The notes under the pieces were generated by a model. It was not told the DNA's origin. It did no database searches and worked only from the letters and a program-made list of their open reading frames with translations. The translations under genes and the position numbers were made by a program. From positions 806,001 through 870,000 of the forward strand of contig NZ_JAFMPM010000006.1 in NCBI RefSeq assembly GCF_017349355.1: a DNA stretch of 64,000 nt. Reading direction: 5' to 3'. Position 1 is the stretch's first letter, and each line of letters begins with the position of its first letter. Shown piece by piece: positions 48,678-58,074 of this stretch. The DNA is from Thiothrix fructosivorans. Its GTDB lineage: Bacteria > Pseudomonadota > Gammaproteobacteria > Thiotrichales > Thiotrichaceae.

Positions 48678-49477
48678 TGGAAAATATCCCTGCATCGGCA
48701 GTGCCGGTGGTCATGGTGTTGGCGGGGCACGACCCCAGCGGTGGTGCGGGCATTCAAGCGGATAGCGAGGCGATTGCCAGTCAAGGTTGCCATGCGACGA
48801 CGGTGATTACGTGCTTGACGGTGCAAGATACCTGCAATGTACACCGCATTGAGCCAGTCATTGATTACCTGATTGAGCAGCAAGCCGAGGCGCTACTGGC
48901 AGACATGCCGATAGCGGCGTTTAAGATCGGTTTGCTGGGCAGTGTGGCGGCGGTGGAGGCGGTGCACCGCGTCCTGTTGCAAGCGCCGGATGTACCCGTG
49001 ATTCTTGATCCGATACTGGCGGCGGGTGGCGGTAAAAACCTTTCCACGGATGTGTTGATTGAGGCGATTCGGGAATACTTGCTGCCGCTGACGACGCTGC
49101 TCACGCCGAATGTGCCGGAAGCACTAGGGTTGGCGCTGAGTGGCTCGACGTTTGACGAACAGGCATTTTCCTTGCTGGATCAGGGTTGCGAGTACGTGCT
49201 GCTGACGGGGACGCACGCTCAAACGGAGCGGGTTGAAAATGCGCTCTACGGTGACGGTAAACGCTTGCGTACTTGGTTGTGGGAACGCTTGCCGGAAACC
49301 TACCACGGTTCGGGGTGTACGCTGGCTTCGGCGTGTGCGGCGAATCTGGCGAAAGGCATGGACATCAGCAAAGCCGTGGCAGCAGCGCAGGCGTATACGT
49401 GGGGCAGCTTGCAAGCGGGGCGTAAGATCGGGCGCGGGCAGTGGATGCCCGATCGGTTTTATTGGAAGCAGGCTTGA
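48677..49477 (+). CDS. thiD: Hydroxymethylpyrimidine (phosphate) kinase
   Basis: 266 residues from MENIPASAVPVVMVLAGHDPSGGAGIQADSEAIASQG. Ribokinase-fold enzyme that phosphorylates HMP and HMP-P for thiamine synthesis. Motifs: AGHDPSGGAGIQAD near the N-terminus, PVILDPILAAGGG, TLLTPNVPEA, and YHGSGCTLASACAANLAKG (anion hole and catalytic region). The ATG overlaps the stop of the preceding gene (TAATG), and its stop overlaps thiE (TGATG), so translation is coupled. Length normal. Confidence 0.94.
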   Translation: MENIPASAVPVVMVLAGHDPSGGAGIQADSEAIASQGCHATTVITCLTVQDTCNVHRIEPVIDYLIEQQAEALLADMPIAAFKIGLLGSVAAVEAVHRVLLQAPDVPVILDPILAAGGGKNLSTDVLIEAIREYLLPLTTLLTPNVPEALGLALSGSTFDEQAFSLLDQGCEYVLLTGTHAQTERVENALYGDGKRLRTWLWERLPETYHGSGCTLASACAANLAKGMDISKAVAAAQAYTWGSLQAGRKIGRGQWMPDRFYWKQA

Positions 49478-50112
49478 TGCAAGGACTCTACGTCATCACC
49501 GATGGCTCAACCGGCGACACACTGTTGAGCAAAGTCGAACAAGCCTTACGCGGCGGTGCGGCTATCGTCCAATACCGCGATAAAACCACCGATCAAGTAC
49601 GGCGCGAACAGGAAGCGGCGGCTTTGCGCTCCCTCTGTCAACAGCATAACGCGCTTTTCATCATCAACGATGACGTAGCGCTAGCAAAAGCCGTGCAAGC
49701 CGACGGCGTACACGTTGGGCGCGACGATTCCGCGCTGAGTGCCGCCCGACAGGCTTTAGGCAAAGCCACGCTCATCGGCGTGTCCTGCTACAACCGTTTG
49801 GAATTGGCGCTGGATGCGGCAGCACAGGGCGCGGATTACATTGCCTTCGGGAGCTTTTTCCCTTCCCCCACCAAGCCGAATGCACCTCGTGCGACGTTGG
49901 CGTTGTTGCAAATGGCTCGTCAACAGCTCCGCTTACCGATTTGCACGATTGGCGGGATTACCTTAGACACAGCACCCAGCCTGCTCGCCAACGGTGCGGA
50001 TATGCTGGCGGTGATCACCGATGTTTTCAATAGCCCGGCTATTGCGCAGCAGGCGGCTCGCTATCAGGCATTGGTTCTGGCTCAGGTTCGGGGGATGCCG
50101 CATCCGGTGTAA
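49477..50112 (+). CDS. thiE: Thiamine-phosphate synthase
   Basis: 211 residues from MQGLYVITDGSTGDTLL. It joins HMP-diphosphate and the thiazole phosphate. Signature: ALRGGAAIVQYRDKT, FIINDDVALAKAVQADGVHVGRDD (Mg-binding), GVSCYNRLELALDAAAQGADYIAFGSFFPSPTKPNAPRAT and PICTIGGITLDTAPSLLANGADMLAVITDVF. TIM barrel, normal length. The 3' 74 bp overlap the convergent hypothetical gene. Confidence 0.94.
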   Translation: MQGLYVITDGSTGDTLLSKVEQALRGGAAIVQYRDKTTDQVRREQEAAALRSLCQQHNALFIINDDVALAKAVQADGVHVGRDDSALSAARQALGKATLIGVSCYNRLELALDAAAQGADYIAFGSFFPSPTKPNAPRATLALLQMARQQLRLPICTIGGITLDTAPSLLANGADMLAVITDVFNSPAIAQQAARYQALVLAQVRGMPHPV

Positions 50113-51505
50113 CCATTGGCTCGCCGTACAGCATTTGCAGACCTTCTTGCAAGATGGCTTGTGTCTCGGCGGATAGCTTTGCTTGCTTGAGTTGTTTTTC
50201 TACTTGCTGGCGCAGTGCCACGTTTTGTTTCAATTTCTTCAGTAATAGATCCCCGCCCATTGATGCGCCCAATAACAAGGCGATTTGTTCGGTGGGATTG
50301 GTGCTGTCCACGACGCGCTGGTAATAGGTGTCGACGGCTTGCGTACCGTGTTTTAGTACTTCAATCGCATAAGCCTGATTGCCGTATTCGTATAGGTTGT
50401 AACGGTCTTGCAGCGTGGGTTGGGTTAAGCTGCTTGTAAGGTATTGCAGTAAGAGTTGCTGATGTTGTTGGGGGAGCGGGTTGGTCTCTGTCGTATTGAC
50501 AACGGTGTTACTCAGTGCGGATAAGAGGCTCTGGCGTTGTGCCGTACTCATAGGGGTTGAACTCATGTCACGTAGCAAGCCAGTTAGGTCGGCATTCGCG
50601 TCGGTCAGTTGTATTTGTTGCAGGCGGTAGTTGAAGTATTGCTCCAGTGGCAGCACGGCGCGAACCATCTCCAGTTGCTGTTGGAGTTGCAGGGCAGAAA
50701 CCAGCCCGTACTGATCGTGCGACATGGTTTGGTAGGTATTCAAATAAGCATTGAGTACGTCGGGGTCGGCTTCTTGCGCGAAGTGTTCTTCCAAAAATTG
50801 CAGAATACGTTGCTGGCGCGGGGTGGCGCGGCGTAATAGTGTGGTTGAGGACGGCTGGTTAGGGTCAGAATACGTGGTTTCAGGGGGTAATAAAATCATA
50901 TAAGCGAGATTAGCCCGTGCGCTGCCACTGATCGCGCTGTTATTCAAGGTCAAGAGCATTTCTTCAAATAGTGCATTGTCGAGTGCGCCGCTGATCATGC
51001 TGAGTGCCATATTGCTGGTACTTTCTTCCAGTCCGAGTAATAAGACTTGTTGCCAGACAAAGGTGTGCGTGCGATTTTTGGCGAGGCTTTCGGCTTTGCG
51101 CAATTGGGTGTCAAATTGTTGTGATAAGGCATCAATACGCGGCTGATAGGTTTGTGTCATTAGCTCATCGGACGCTAAGCTGGAATCAGCGGTGATCATG
51201 TTGGAGAGTTGCTGTTGTAGGTGGTGCAGTTCCTGCATGGTGGTGGCGAGTTCATCCAGCAGGGTATCCAGTGCGGCAGTGTTTACATGATCCGTGGGTA
51301 GGCGTGTTGCTGGGGCAGGCGGTGGCGGTGTGGTGGTTTGAATGCCCGTGGTAACGGCAGTGGAGGCTGGATTATTGGGCTGATTATGGCGCGATGGCAT
51401 GGCTGAAGCGGCAATCGGGGCGGTGGGTTTACTGTTCCAGTAAACCGTGAGGATAACGATGCTTGCAATCAAGCTGAAACCGAGTTTGTAACTGTTCAAG
51501 TACAC
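50039..51505 (-). CDS. Membrane-anchored hypothetical protein with helical domain
   Basis: 488 residues. One N-terminal transmembrane anchor ([16 protein letters not shown]), a Pro/Thr-rich spacer ([41 protein letters not shown]), then a long, mostly helical, Gln-rich region ([23 protein letters not shown]...[26 protein letters not shown]). The very C-terminus is acidic and Pro-rich. No family recognised; a periplasmic scaffold is possible. The last 74 bp overlap thiE, and the start is back-to-back with hemL by 65 bp. Confidence 0.75.
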   Translation of the reverse strand: MYLNSYKLGFSLIASIVILTVYWNSKPTAPIAASAMPSRHNQPNNPASTAVTTGIQTTTPPPPAPATRLPTDHVNTAALDTLLDELATTMQELHHLQQQLSNMITADSSLASDELMTQTYQPRIDALSQQFDTQLRKAESLAKNRTHTFVWQQVLLLGLEESTSNMALSMISGALDNALFEEMLLTLNNSAISGSARANLAYMILLPPETTYSDPNQPSSTTLLRRATPRQQRILQFLEEHFAQEADPDVLNAYLNTYQTMSHDQYGLVSALQLQQQLEMVRAVLPLEQYFNYRLQQIQLTDANADLTGLLRDMSSTPMSTAQRQSLLSALSNTVVNTTETNPLPQQHQQLLLQYLTSSLTQPTLQDRYNLYEYGNQAYAIEVLKHGTQAVDTYYQRVVDSTNPTEQIALLLGASMGGDLLLKKLKQNVALRQQVEKQLKQAKLSAETQAILQEGLQMLYGEPMVTPDAASPEPEPEPMPDSEPPAAQ

Positions 51506-51570
51506 GCCTCTCGCGTAAGATTACGAGTCTTTCCCGTTATATCGCCAACTCTCTGCCAAGGATGCCAGCC

Positions 51571-52851
51571 GTGACCCGTTCCGAAACCCTGTTTGAACAA
51601 GCTAAACACACCATTCCCGGTGGTGTTAATTCCCCTGTCCGTGCCTTCCGTAGCGTAGGCGGAACGCCGCGTTTTATTGCCCGTGCGCGGGGTGCGTATA
51701 TGTGGGATGCAGATGGCAATCGCCTGATTGATTATGTCGGTTCTTGGGGGCCAATGGTAGCCGGTCATGCGCACCCCGAAGTGGTCGCAGCGGTGCAAGC
51801 AGCCGCAGTGGATGGCTTGAGCTACGGCGCACCCACTGAACTCGAAATTACGATGGCAGAAAAGATTTGCGAAATCATGCCGTCGATTGAAATGGTGCGC
51901 ATGACCAGTTCCGGCACGGAAGCCACTATGTCGGCGATTCGCTTGGCGCGGGGTTTCACGGGGCGCAATTATTTGGTCAAGTTTGAAGGCGGCTATCATG
52001 GGCACGGTGACTCGTTACTGGTAAAAGCAGGTTCAGGCGCATTGACGTTTGGGCAACCTAGTTCCCCTGGTGTGCCAGCAGAATTGGCACAATTCACCTT
52101 AACGCTGGATTACAATAATAGTGCACAAGTGCGCGAAGTATTTGCGGCGCGTGGGCATGAAATTGCCTGTATTATTGTTGAACCCGTGTCTGGCAATATG
52201 AATTGTATTCCGCCGGTAGATGGTTTCCTTGAAACCTTGCGCGAGGTGTGTGACCAATCCGGTGCGCTGTTGATTTTCGATGAAGTTATGACTGGCTTCC
52301 GCGTGGCATTGGGCGGGGCGCAAGCGGTGTATTCGATCAAACCTGATTTGACCACGTTGGGGAAAATCATTGGTGGTGGGATGCCTGTGGGTGCATTTGG
52401 TGGCAGACGCGACATTATGGTGCATTTGTCACCACTCGGTGCGGTGTATCAGGCGGGCACATTGTCCGGCAACCCCATTGCGATGACGGCGGGTTTGAAG
52501 ATGTTGGAGATCATTTCTCGCGCTGATTTTTATGCGGAATTGACCAGCAAAACCTCCTACTTGCTGGAGGGCTTGCAAGATGCCGCTGATGCAGCAGGCG
52601 TGGCGTTTATGACCCAGCAAGTGGGCGGTATGTTTGGCTTGTTCTTCACTGCTGAAGCACGGATTGATACCTACGCACAGGTGACGGCGTGTAATGTGGC
52701 GCAATTCAACCGCTTCTTCCACGGTATGCTGGAGCATGGCGTGTATCTTGCACCATCCGCTTACGAAGCAGGGTTTGTGTCGAATGCGCACAGCCAAGCC
52801 GATCTCGATGAAACCATCGCCATTGCTAAAGATGTGTTTGCGAGCCTCTAA
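51571..52851 (+). CDS. hemL: Glutamate-1-semialdehyde 2,1-aminomutase
   Basis: 426 residues from GTG 51571 ([27 protein letters not shown]). PLP enzyme that makes 5-aminolevulinate for heme. Motifs: [51 protein letters not shown] and [18 protein letters not shown], with the PLP-binding lysine in LGKIIGG. The ATG 9 bases earlier (51562) is less likely because the ribosome site AAGG would touch it, while it sits 9 bases before the GTG. Length and start match E. coli HemL. Confidence 0.94.
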   Translation: MTRSETLFEQAKHTIPGGVNSPVRAFRSVGGTPRFIARARGAYMWDADGNRLIDYVGSWGPMVAGHAHPEVVAAVQAAAVDGLSYGAPTELEITMAEKICEIMPSIEMVRMTSSGTEATMSAIRLARGFTGRNYLVKFEGGYHGHGDSLLVKAGSGALTFGQPSSPGVPAELAQFTLTLDYNNSAQVREVFAARGHEIACIIVEPVSGNMNCIPPVDGFLETLREVCDQSGALLIFDEVMTGFRVALGGAQAVYSIKPDLTTLGKIIGGGMPVGAFGGRRDIMVHLSPLGAVYQAGTLSGNPIAMTAGLKMLEIISRADFYAELTSKTSYLLEGLQDAADAAGVAFMTQQVGGMFGLFFTAEARIDTYAQVTACNVAQFNRFFHGMLEHGVYLAPSAYEAGFVSNAHSQADLDETIAIAKDVFASL

Positions 52852-52869
52852 GCTGCAAGGAATGCCCTA

Positions 52870-54129
52870 GTGCTGTTACAACGCCTTCTTCTGTTAGCGA
52901 CCCTATGGGTCGCTGCGCCCGTTTGGGCAGAAAACACATCGTCTACGATTTATTCCGATGTGGAGCAATCGGTGTATCAGGTGCGGGTCATTAACCAGCA
53001 AACCGGCAAAAAGAATGCGATTGGTTCGGCGTTTGTGGTGATGGATGCCAATATTATTGCCACGAATTACCATGTGGTCAGCACGTATATCAATAATCCC
53101 GAAGGCGATTTTGCGCTGGACTATTTGTCGACATCGGGTGAAACAGGGCCATTGGAATTGTTGGCAGTTGATGTGATTCATGACCTTGCAGTGCTCAAAG
53201 CCGATAAACCGTTGGGCAAACCGTTGCAGATTGTGCCTGTGCCACCAAAAGGGGCACGCTTGTATTCGCTCGGCAATCCGATGGATAAGGGCTTTTCCAT
53301 TGTGGAAGGCACGAATAACGGGGTAATGAAATCCAGCGATGACAGTAATATTTTATTTTCCGGTAGCCTCAACCCCGGTATGAGCGGCGGCCCTACCTTG
53401 AACGATAACAAGGAGGTGGTGGGCGTGAATGTGGCGACTTCTGGGAATGGCATGAGCTATTTAGTGCCAGCGGAACACTTGAGTACAATGCTGGAGCACC
53501 TCCAGCAGGCTGATTTTAAAGCGAATGACGCTGTTTCCCAGCAAATTACCGAGCAATTACGCAACCATGCGGATAAGTACGCGCAGCGTTTGCAAACCAT
53601 GCAATGGAAGATTGAGCGCACGGGCAGTTTCATGGTGCCCACCGACATCGAGGGCACGACTCGTTGTTGGGATAATAGTGAGCAACCTAGCCCCGATGAT
53701 TTAATGCGTTCTTATTTCACGCAATGTGGCAATGAGAGCAGCATTTATTTGGATGAGGGGCTGGAAGTCGGCACGTTATCCTACGAATACATTTGGTTTG
53801 ATGCGGATAAGCTGATACCAGCGCGGTTTTACCGCCAATACGAAATCAAAAATGTCAGTGTTTCAGCCAGCGAAGCGGGTAAGCAGGATGTGACGAATTG
53901 GAACTGTTTTACCGATTTCACCGTGGTGGCGGAACAGGAATTCAAGATGACGGTATGCCGCCGCGATTACCATCACTACGCAGGCTTAAGTGATTTGTTG
54001 GTGACGGCAGCGTTGGTTGGGCATCCTAAGCAGGGGATGTTGTTCAATTTGGATATGACGGGCACGACTTTTGCGAGTGGTATGGCACTGTTGCAACGTA
54101 TGTTGGGGGATTTCAAATGGCAACCATGA
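52870..54129 (+). CDS. Secreted trypsin-like serine protease
   Basis: 419 residues from GTG with a signal peptide (MLLQRLLLLATLWVAAPVWAE). Trypsin-2/HtrA-like triad: His in IIATNYHVV, Asp in HDLAVLKA, Ser in SLNPGMSGGPTLN. After the protease domain (to about 210) comes a C-terminal extension of about 200 residues with four cysteines and no PDZ domain, role unknown. The stop lies inside the following FHA gene (overlap of 13 bp), so they are co-translated, suggesting a shared envelope pathway. Confidence 0.88.
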   Translation: MLLQRLLLLATLWVAAPVWAENTSSTIYSDVEQSVYQVRVINQQTGKKNAIGSAFVVMDANIIATNYHVVSTYINNPEGDFALDYLSTSGETGPLELLAVDVIHDLAVLKADKPLGKPLQIVPVPPKGARLYSLGNPMDKGFSIVEGTNNGVMKSSDDSNILFSGSLNPGMSGGPTLNDNKEVVGVNVATSGNGMSYLVPAEHLSTMLEHLQQADFKANDAVSQQITEQLRNHADKYAQRLQTMQWKIERTGSFMVPTDIEGTTRCWDNSEQPSPDDLMRSYFTQCGNESSIYLDEGLEVGTLSYEYIWFDADKLIPARFYRQYEIKNVSVSASEAGKQDVTNWNCFTDFTVVAEQEFKMTVCRRDYHHYAGLSDLLVTAALVGHPKQGMLFNLDMTGTTFASGMALLQRMLGDFKWQP

Positions 54130-55073
54130 TATTGGAGATCCAAGCGCGGGGTTTACATCACTACCAACGTTTGGAGCGTTTTCCGGTAAGGGTTGGGCGG
54201 GCGTTGGATAATGATGTGATTCTCTCGGATACCTCGGTATCAGCGCATCACTTGCGTTTGGAACAGGATGAGGCAGGGCAGGTGTTTATTCAAAACCTGT
54301 CGAGCGAAAACGGTACGCGCTTGAATGGGCACTCTTTGGGGAAAGAAGCCGCATTAGCGCCGATTCCTAGCCAATTGTTATTGGGAAATCGGCGCTTACG
54401 CTTGGTCTCGGTGGAGACACCGGTAGAAAATACTTACATGAGTCGCTGTAGCAGCGTGTTTGCGCCGCTGTGCAAGCCGCGTTGGGCGCTGTCATTGTTG
54501 TTGTTGACCGTGGTGGCGTTGTTGGGGAACGATTACCTCGCGATCGCTTTGCAAAAAGAGCCGTTGTTTTACGTGAGCGGTTTGTTGCCGAGCTTGTTGT
54601 GGTTATTGTTTTGGGCATTACTGGTCGGTGGGATGACACGTTTGCTGACGCACCGTTGGGACTTTGCGCCCGCGTTGAGTGTGGTGTCGTTGTTTACGTT
54701 GATACCGTTGATTTTGCAGGAAATGGGTGGTTGGCTGGATTATTTCTTCACCTCGGATAAACCGTCGACGTGGCTATTGGTGGGCGGTGTCGATTTTTTG
54801 CTGCTGCCGGTGTTGTTGTATACGTATTTGCACTGGGTGTTGAGCCAGAAACGCTTGCCCGCGTTGGGGATTGCCTTGGTATTGAGCGCGTTACCGCTGG
54901 GGATTCGCGCTATTAGCTTGCTGGATCAGGTAACGCTGGAGAATGAATTTTCCAGCGAACCGTATTACAACCAGACTTTGAGTTCGTTAAATATTCACGC
55001 CAATGCTGCGCTGCCACTGGATGAATATGTGCAAAAAGCCACGGCAGCGCTGCCGCCTCAAAGGTCGCCATAA
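54117..55073 (+). CDS. FHA-domain membrane protein
   Basis: 318 residues. N-terminal FHA domain (about 1-95): RVGRALDNDVILSDTSVSAHHLRLEQDEAGQVFIQNLSSENGTRLNG carries the GR, SxxH and NG phosphothreonine-binding signature. Then about five or six transmembrane segments (WALSLLLLTVVALLG, GLLPSLLWLLFWALLVGG, LSVVSLFTLIPLILQ, WLLVGGVDFLLLPVLLYTYLHW, LGIALVLSALPLGI). It may relay phospho-signals to or from the secreted protease encoded upstream. The 3' end overlaps rsmE by 16 bp. Confidence 0.85.
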   Translation: MATMILEIQARGLHHYQRLERFPVRVGRALDNDVILSDTSVSAHHLRLEQDEAGQVFIQNLSSENGTRLNGHSLGKEAALAPIPSQLLLGNRRLRLVSVETPVENTYMSRCSSVFAPLCKPRWALSLLLLTVVALLGNDYLAIALQKEPLFYVSGLLPSLLWLLFWALLVGGMTRLLTHRWDFAPALSVVSLFTLIPLILQEMGGWLDYFFTSDKPSTWLLVGGVDFLLLPVLLYTYLHWVLSQKRLPALGIALVLSALPLGIRAISLLDQVTLENEFSSEPYYNQTLSSLNIHANAALPLDEYVQKATAALPPQRSP

Positions 55074-55789
55074 CGCTGTTGCAGCAAGGCTAACGCGCTG
55101 ATACTCGCGGTTTCGGCGCGTAAGATACGCGGTCCTAGCGAGACGGGCAGCACACCGGCTTGCACACAGGTCGTGACTTCCGCATCGGTGAAGCCGCCTT
55201 CGGGGCCAATCATGAGGGAGACTGGCATCGGTAAATCCATTGGCAAGGCATTAATGCGTGGGAAATCACCGGGGGCGAGAATCAAGCGTGTGCCTGCAAA
55301 AGGTGTTGTCAGCCAGCGTTCCAGCGTTAAGGGTGTTTGTACGGTAGGCATTCGGGTACGCCCCGATTGTTCGCACGCCGCCACGACAATCCCCTCCCAG
55401 TGCTGCAATTTTTTATCCACTTGCTCTTTGCCGATGCGGACGACGCTGCGTTGTGTGATTAGCGGCTGGATGGTGTTTGCACCGAGTTCCACCGCTTTTT
55501 GCAGGGCAAAATCCATCTTGTCGGGTTTGATCACCGCTTGTATGAGGGTGAGGTGGATGGGGGATTCGGTATCAATCGCGGCAAAGCTGTCAATTTGGAC
55601 GGATGCGCTACGTTTGCTGACGTTGCTTATCTGTGCGAAATATTCGCCGCCTTCACCGTTGAATAGGATGAGTGGTTCGCCCACGCCTAAGCGCAACACT
55701 TGGATAGCGTGGCGAAACGTCGTGTCGGGTAAGACGCATTCTTGCCCGACTGCGCAAGGTTGCGGCACATAAAAACGCGGGACGCGCAT
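55058..55789 (-). CDS. rsmE: 16S rRNA (uracil-1498-N3)-methyltransferase
   Basis: 243 residues from MRVPRFYVPQPCAVGQECVLPD. SPOUT-type methylase: an N-terminal PUA-like region, then KPDKMDFALQKAVELGANTIQPLITQRSVVR, RPDCSxxx-like EQSGRTRMPTV, and the knot motif LMIGPEGGFTDAEVTTC...SLGPRILRAETASISALAL. The start overlaps metF by one base (TAATG), hence coupled. Length normal. It closes the methyl-cycle cluster, fitting a methylase next to SAM genes, though the link may be only positional. Confidence 0.93.
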   Translation of the reverse strand: MRVPRFYVPQPCAVGQECVLPDTTFRHAIQVLRLGVGEPLILFNGEGGEYFAQISNVSKRSASVQIDSFAAIDTESPIHLTLIQAVIKPDKMDFALQKAVELGANTIQPLITQRSVVRIGKEQVDKKLQHWEGIVVAACEQSGRTRMPTVQTPLTLERWLTTPFAGTRLILAPGDFPRINALPMDLPMPVSLMIGPEGGFTDAEVTTCVQAGVLPVSLGPRILRAETASISALALLQQRYGDL

Positions 55790-56658
55790 TAGTCTGCCAA
55801 CCCAATGTTTTTCCAAATACTCATGGTGGGTTCAACCCGATTCATGGTGTAGAAGTGCAGCCCCGGTGCACCCGTTTCCAGCAAGTTTTCACACAGCAAG
55901 CTGATGAATTCCTCGCCGAATTTCGCGATGGATTCCACATCATCCGCATAGGTTTCCAGTTGCTTGCGCAACCAGCGCGGAATTTCTGCGCCGCACATAT
56001 CCGAAAAACGCGCCAATTGTGAATAATTGGTGATCGGCATAATGCCGGGGACGATGGGGATTTCCACGCCTTTTTTCACGCATTCATCCACAAAATGCCA
56101 GTACGCATCGGCATTGAAGAAGTATTGGGTAATCGCACTGTTCGCGCCTGCATTCACCTTGCGTACAAAGTTGTCGATGTCGACTTTGAGGTTAGGCGCT
56201 TGCGGGTGCATTTCGGGGTAAGCCGCCACTTCGATATTGAAATGGTCGCCGGTTTCCTTGCGGATGAATTCCACCAGTTCATTGGCGTAGCGGAACTGCC
56301 CCAAGTCGCGTGAACCGGATGGCAAATCACCGCGTAAAGCGACAATGTGCTTGATGCCGTTATTGCGGTAGGTGTCCAGAATCTCGCGGATTTGTTCAGC
56401 ACTTGAACCCACACACGACAAGTGTGGCGCGGCTTCAATGCCCGAATCGCGTTGGATTTCCAGCACGGTATTGAGCGTATTCGCTTGTGTTGAGCCGCCC
56501 GCGCCGTAAGTGACCGAAAAGAAACGTGGGTTTAATGCCGCTAATTCGTTGCGTACTGCGCGTAGGTTTTCCGCGCCCTTGTCGGTTTTGGGCGGGAAAA
56601 ACTCGAAGCTGAAAATTAGATCATCGTGATGATGATCGTGTTGATGGTCGTCAGTCAT
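55789..56658 (-). CDS. metF: 5,10-methylenetetrahydrofolate reductase
   Basis: 289 residues. FAD enzyme that makes 5-methyl-THF for methionine synthesis. Motifs: FSFEFFPPKTDKGAENL, FFSVTYGAGGSTQANT, HIVALRGDLPSG, FNIEVAAYPEMHPQAPN, ANSAITQYFFNADAYW and IPIVPGIMPITNYSQLARFSDMCGAEIP. The N-terminus has an unusual His/Asp-rich stretch (DDHQHDHHHDDL) that could bind metal. It overlaps the upstream methyltransferase gene by 8 bp and rsmE by 1 bp. Confidence 0.95.
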   Translation of the reverse strand: MTDDHQHDHHHDDLIFSFEFFPPKTDKGAENLRAVRNELAALNPRFFSVTYGAGGSTQANTLNTVLEIQRDSGIEAAPHLSCVGSSAEQIREILDTYRNNGIKHIVALRGDLPSGSRDLGQFRYANELVEFIRKETGDHFNIEVAAYPEMHPQAPNLKVDIDNFVRKVNAGANSAITQYFFNADAYWHFVDECVKKGVEIPIVPGIMPITNYSQLARFSDMCGAEIPRWLRKQLETYADDVESIAKFGEEFISLLCENLLETGAPGLHFYTMNRVEPTMSIWKNIGLAD

Positions 56659-57970
56659 GATTGTGTCTCACCAAGCGGTCACTGAACCGCTTTAATTGGG
56701 ATTGAAAGCGTTGGTAAAGTGAGGTGGGGGCTTGTGCTTGTAACGGCTGCGCTTCGCGGATTTTGTCCAGCAGCGCGTCGTAAACAAACAAGTTTTGAAA
56801 GTCCACCTGCAAGCCTTGCAACACCAGCAACTTGGCGACAGGCAGGTAATCGCCACCGCGCCAGTATAAATAATAGGGCAGGGCATAAGGCATGACCTTG
56901 CCCAAATTCACTAAAGAATCCGTTGCCGCGACCCGTTCCAGCAAGCCTTGCGGCTGTGCCAAATCAATGTCGAACAGGGTTTGCAATGCCGTTTCGATTT
57001 CAGCAATGACTGTCGCTTCAACCGGCAGCTCCATCTGGCAGGTGTAGGTGTGGTAGTTGAGCCAATGCCCCAATAGCACCCGTGCATCTGCGACGGTTTG
57101 GCTGGTTTTGCGTTGATAGTAATCGCGAATACGCGGCGTTGCCCAGACGTGGTTTGCCAGCGTAACAGGGTGATCAGCCAGTACACACACTTGCGTCATC
57201 CCGAATGGCTCGATGTGACACCATGCGAAACCGGCTTGGCTTGCCAAATCCGCCAATTTTTCCGGCGACAGCAAAAAATAATGCGCTCCCGGTGACAAAG
57301 CGGCGAGTAACTCACCCGCTGGCGTTTGCAGATTTAATGCGCCAGCCCTCGGTGTGGTTAATAGCAGGATACCATCGGGTGTCAGCGAGCGCTTGATTTC
57401 TTGCAGAAAAGCCAACGGGTCAGGCACATGCTCCAGCACTTCGGTGGCGTAAATGAAGTCAAATGGCTGATCGTGAATGCTAGTCGCTTCATGCAAATAC
57501 TGCGGCAGAATCGGTATTTCTAGCAGCCGCGAACCCATGACCCCGTAGGCGGAAGGTTCTAAGCCTATGACCGTCTCGGCATTCCACTGTGTCCGGCAAT
57601 AATCGAGTGTGACCCCAGCATTGCAGCCGATTTCTAACACGGAACGGAATTGCGCAAACGGCAAGCGTTCCAACAGGCTCACTTTCCAGTCTAGCCCGCC
57701 TACGATTTCTAAGTAATGGTAGATGTAGTAGGGGAAATCCGGGTCTTGCAGAATAATCTGGGTATCAGGATACGGCACGAGAAAACGTTCCATATTCGGA
57801 AACCACGCACTGCCACAGTCGCCACACTTCGCCACATCCATGACACCCAAATCGGTTGCCCAATGCGCAACGGTCAGAATGAGGTGATTGTGGTGAGTAT
57901 TGCCACAGACCCGACAGGCATCCGTGGTGATAGGACGCGGGTTGTACCAAACGACCCGATCAGTTTGCAT
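56651..57970 (-). CDS. Class I SAM-dependent methyltransferase with N-terminal zinc ribbon
   Basis: 439 residues from MQTDRVVWYNPRPITTDACRVCGN. N-terminal four-cysteine ribbon (CRVCGN and CGDCGSAWFP), then a Methyltransf_23-type domain with the SAM motif SVLEIGCNAGVTLDYC and EVLEHVPDPLAFLQEI, and a C-terminal helical region of about 180 residues. This layout resembles C-methyltransferase-like or O-antigen-associated proteins; substrate unknown. It lies in the metK-ahcY-metF cluster, 104 bp after ahcY, with a palindromic repeat in the gap. Confidence 0.8.
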   Translation of the reverse strand: MQTDRVVWYNPRPITTDACRVCGNTHHNHLILTVAHWATDLGVMDVAKCGDCGSAWFPNMERFLVPYPDTQIILQDPDFPYYIYHYLEIVGGLDWKVSLLERLPFAQFRSVLEIGCNAGVTLDYCRTQWNAETVIGLEPSAYGVMGSRLLEIPILPQYLHEATSIHDQPFDFIYATEVLEHVPDPLAFLQEIKRSLTPDGILLLTTPRAGALNLQTPAGELLAALSPGAHYFLLSPEKLADLASQAGFAWCHIEPFGMTQVCVLADHPVTLANHVWATPRIRDYYQRKTSQTVADARVLLGHWLNYHTYTCQMELPVEATVIAEIETALQTLFDIDLAQPQGLLERVAATDSLVNLGKVMPYALPYYLYWRGGDYLPVAKLLVLQGLQVDFQNLFVYDALLDKIREAQPLQAQAPTSLYQRFQSQLKRFSDRLVRHNHD

Positions 57971-57997
57971 GGTGATTGCCCTTAACCCTAACAAAAA

Positions 57998-58052
57998 TGT
58001 CGGGCTAAAGCACGACCTACAGCAATCCCGTAGGTCGGACTTCAGTCCGACA
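57998..58052. repeat. REP-type extragenic palindrome
   Basis: TGTCGGGCTAAAGCACGACC (from 57998) and GTAGGTCGGACTTCAGTCCG (from 58030) are diverged inverted arms of 23 bp, each itself palindromic (GTCGGxCTxAAGxCCGAC). Typical interspersed repeat; placed between ahcY and the methyltransferase, where it may partly separate them transcriptionally. Confidence 0.75.
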
Positions 58053-58074
58053 ACACATCCAATTCTAGCTAATC

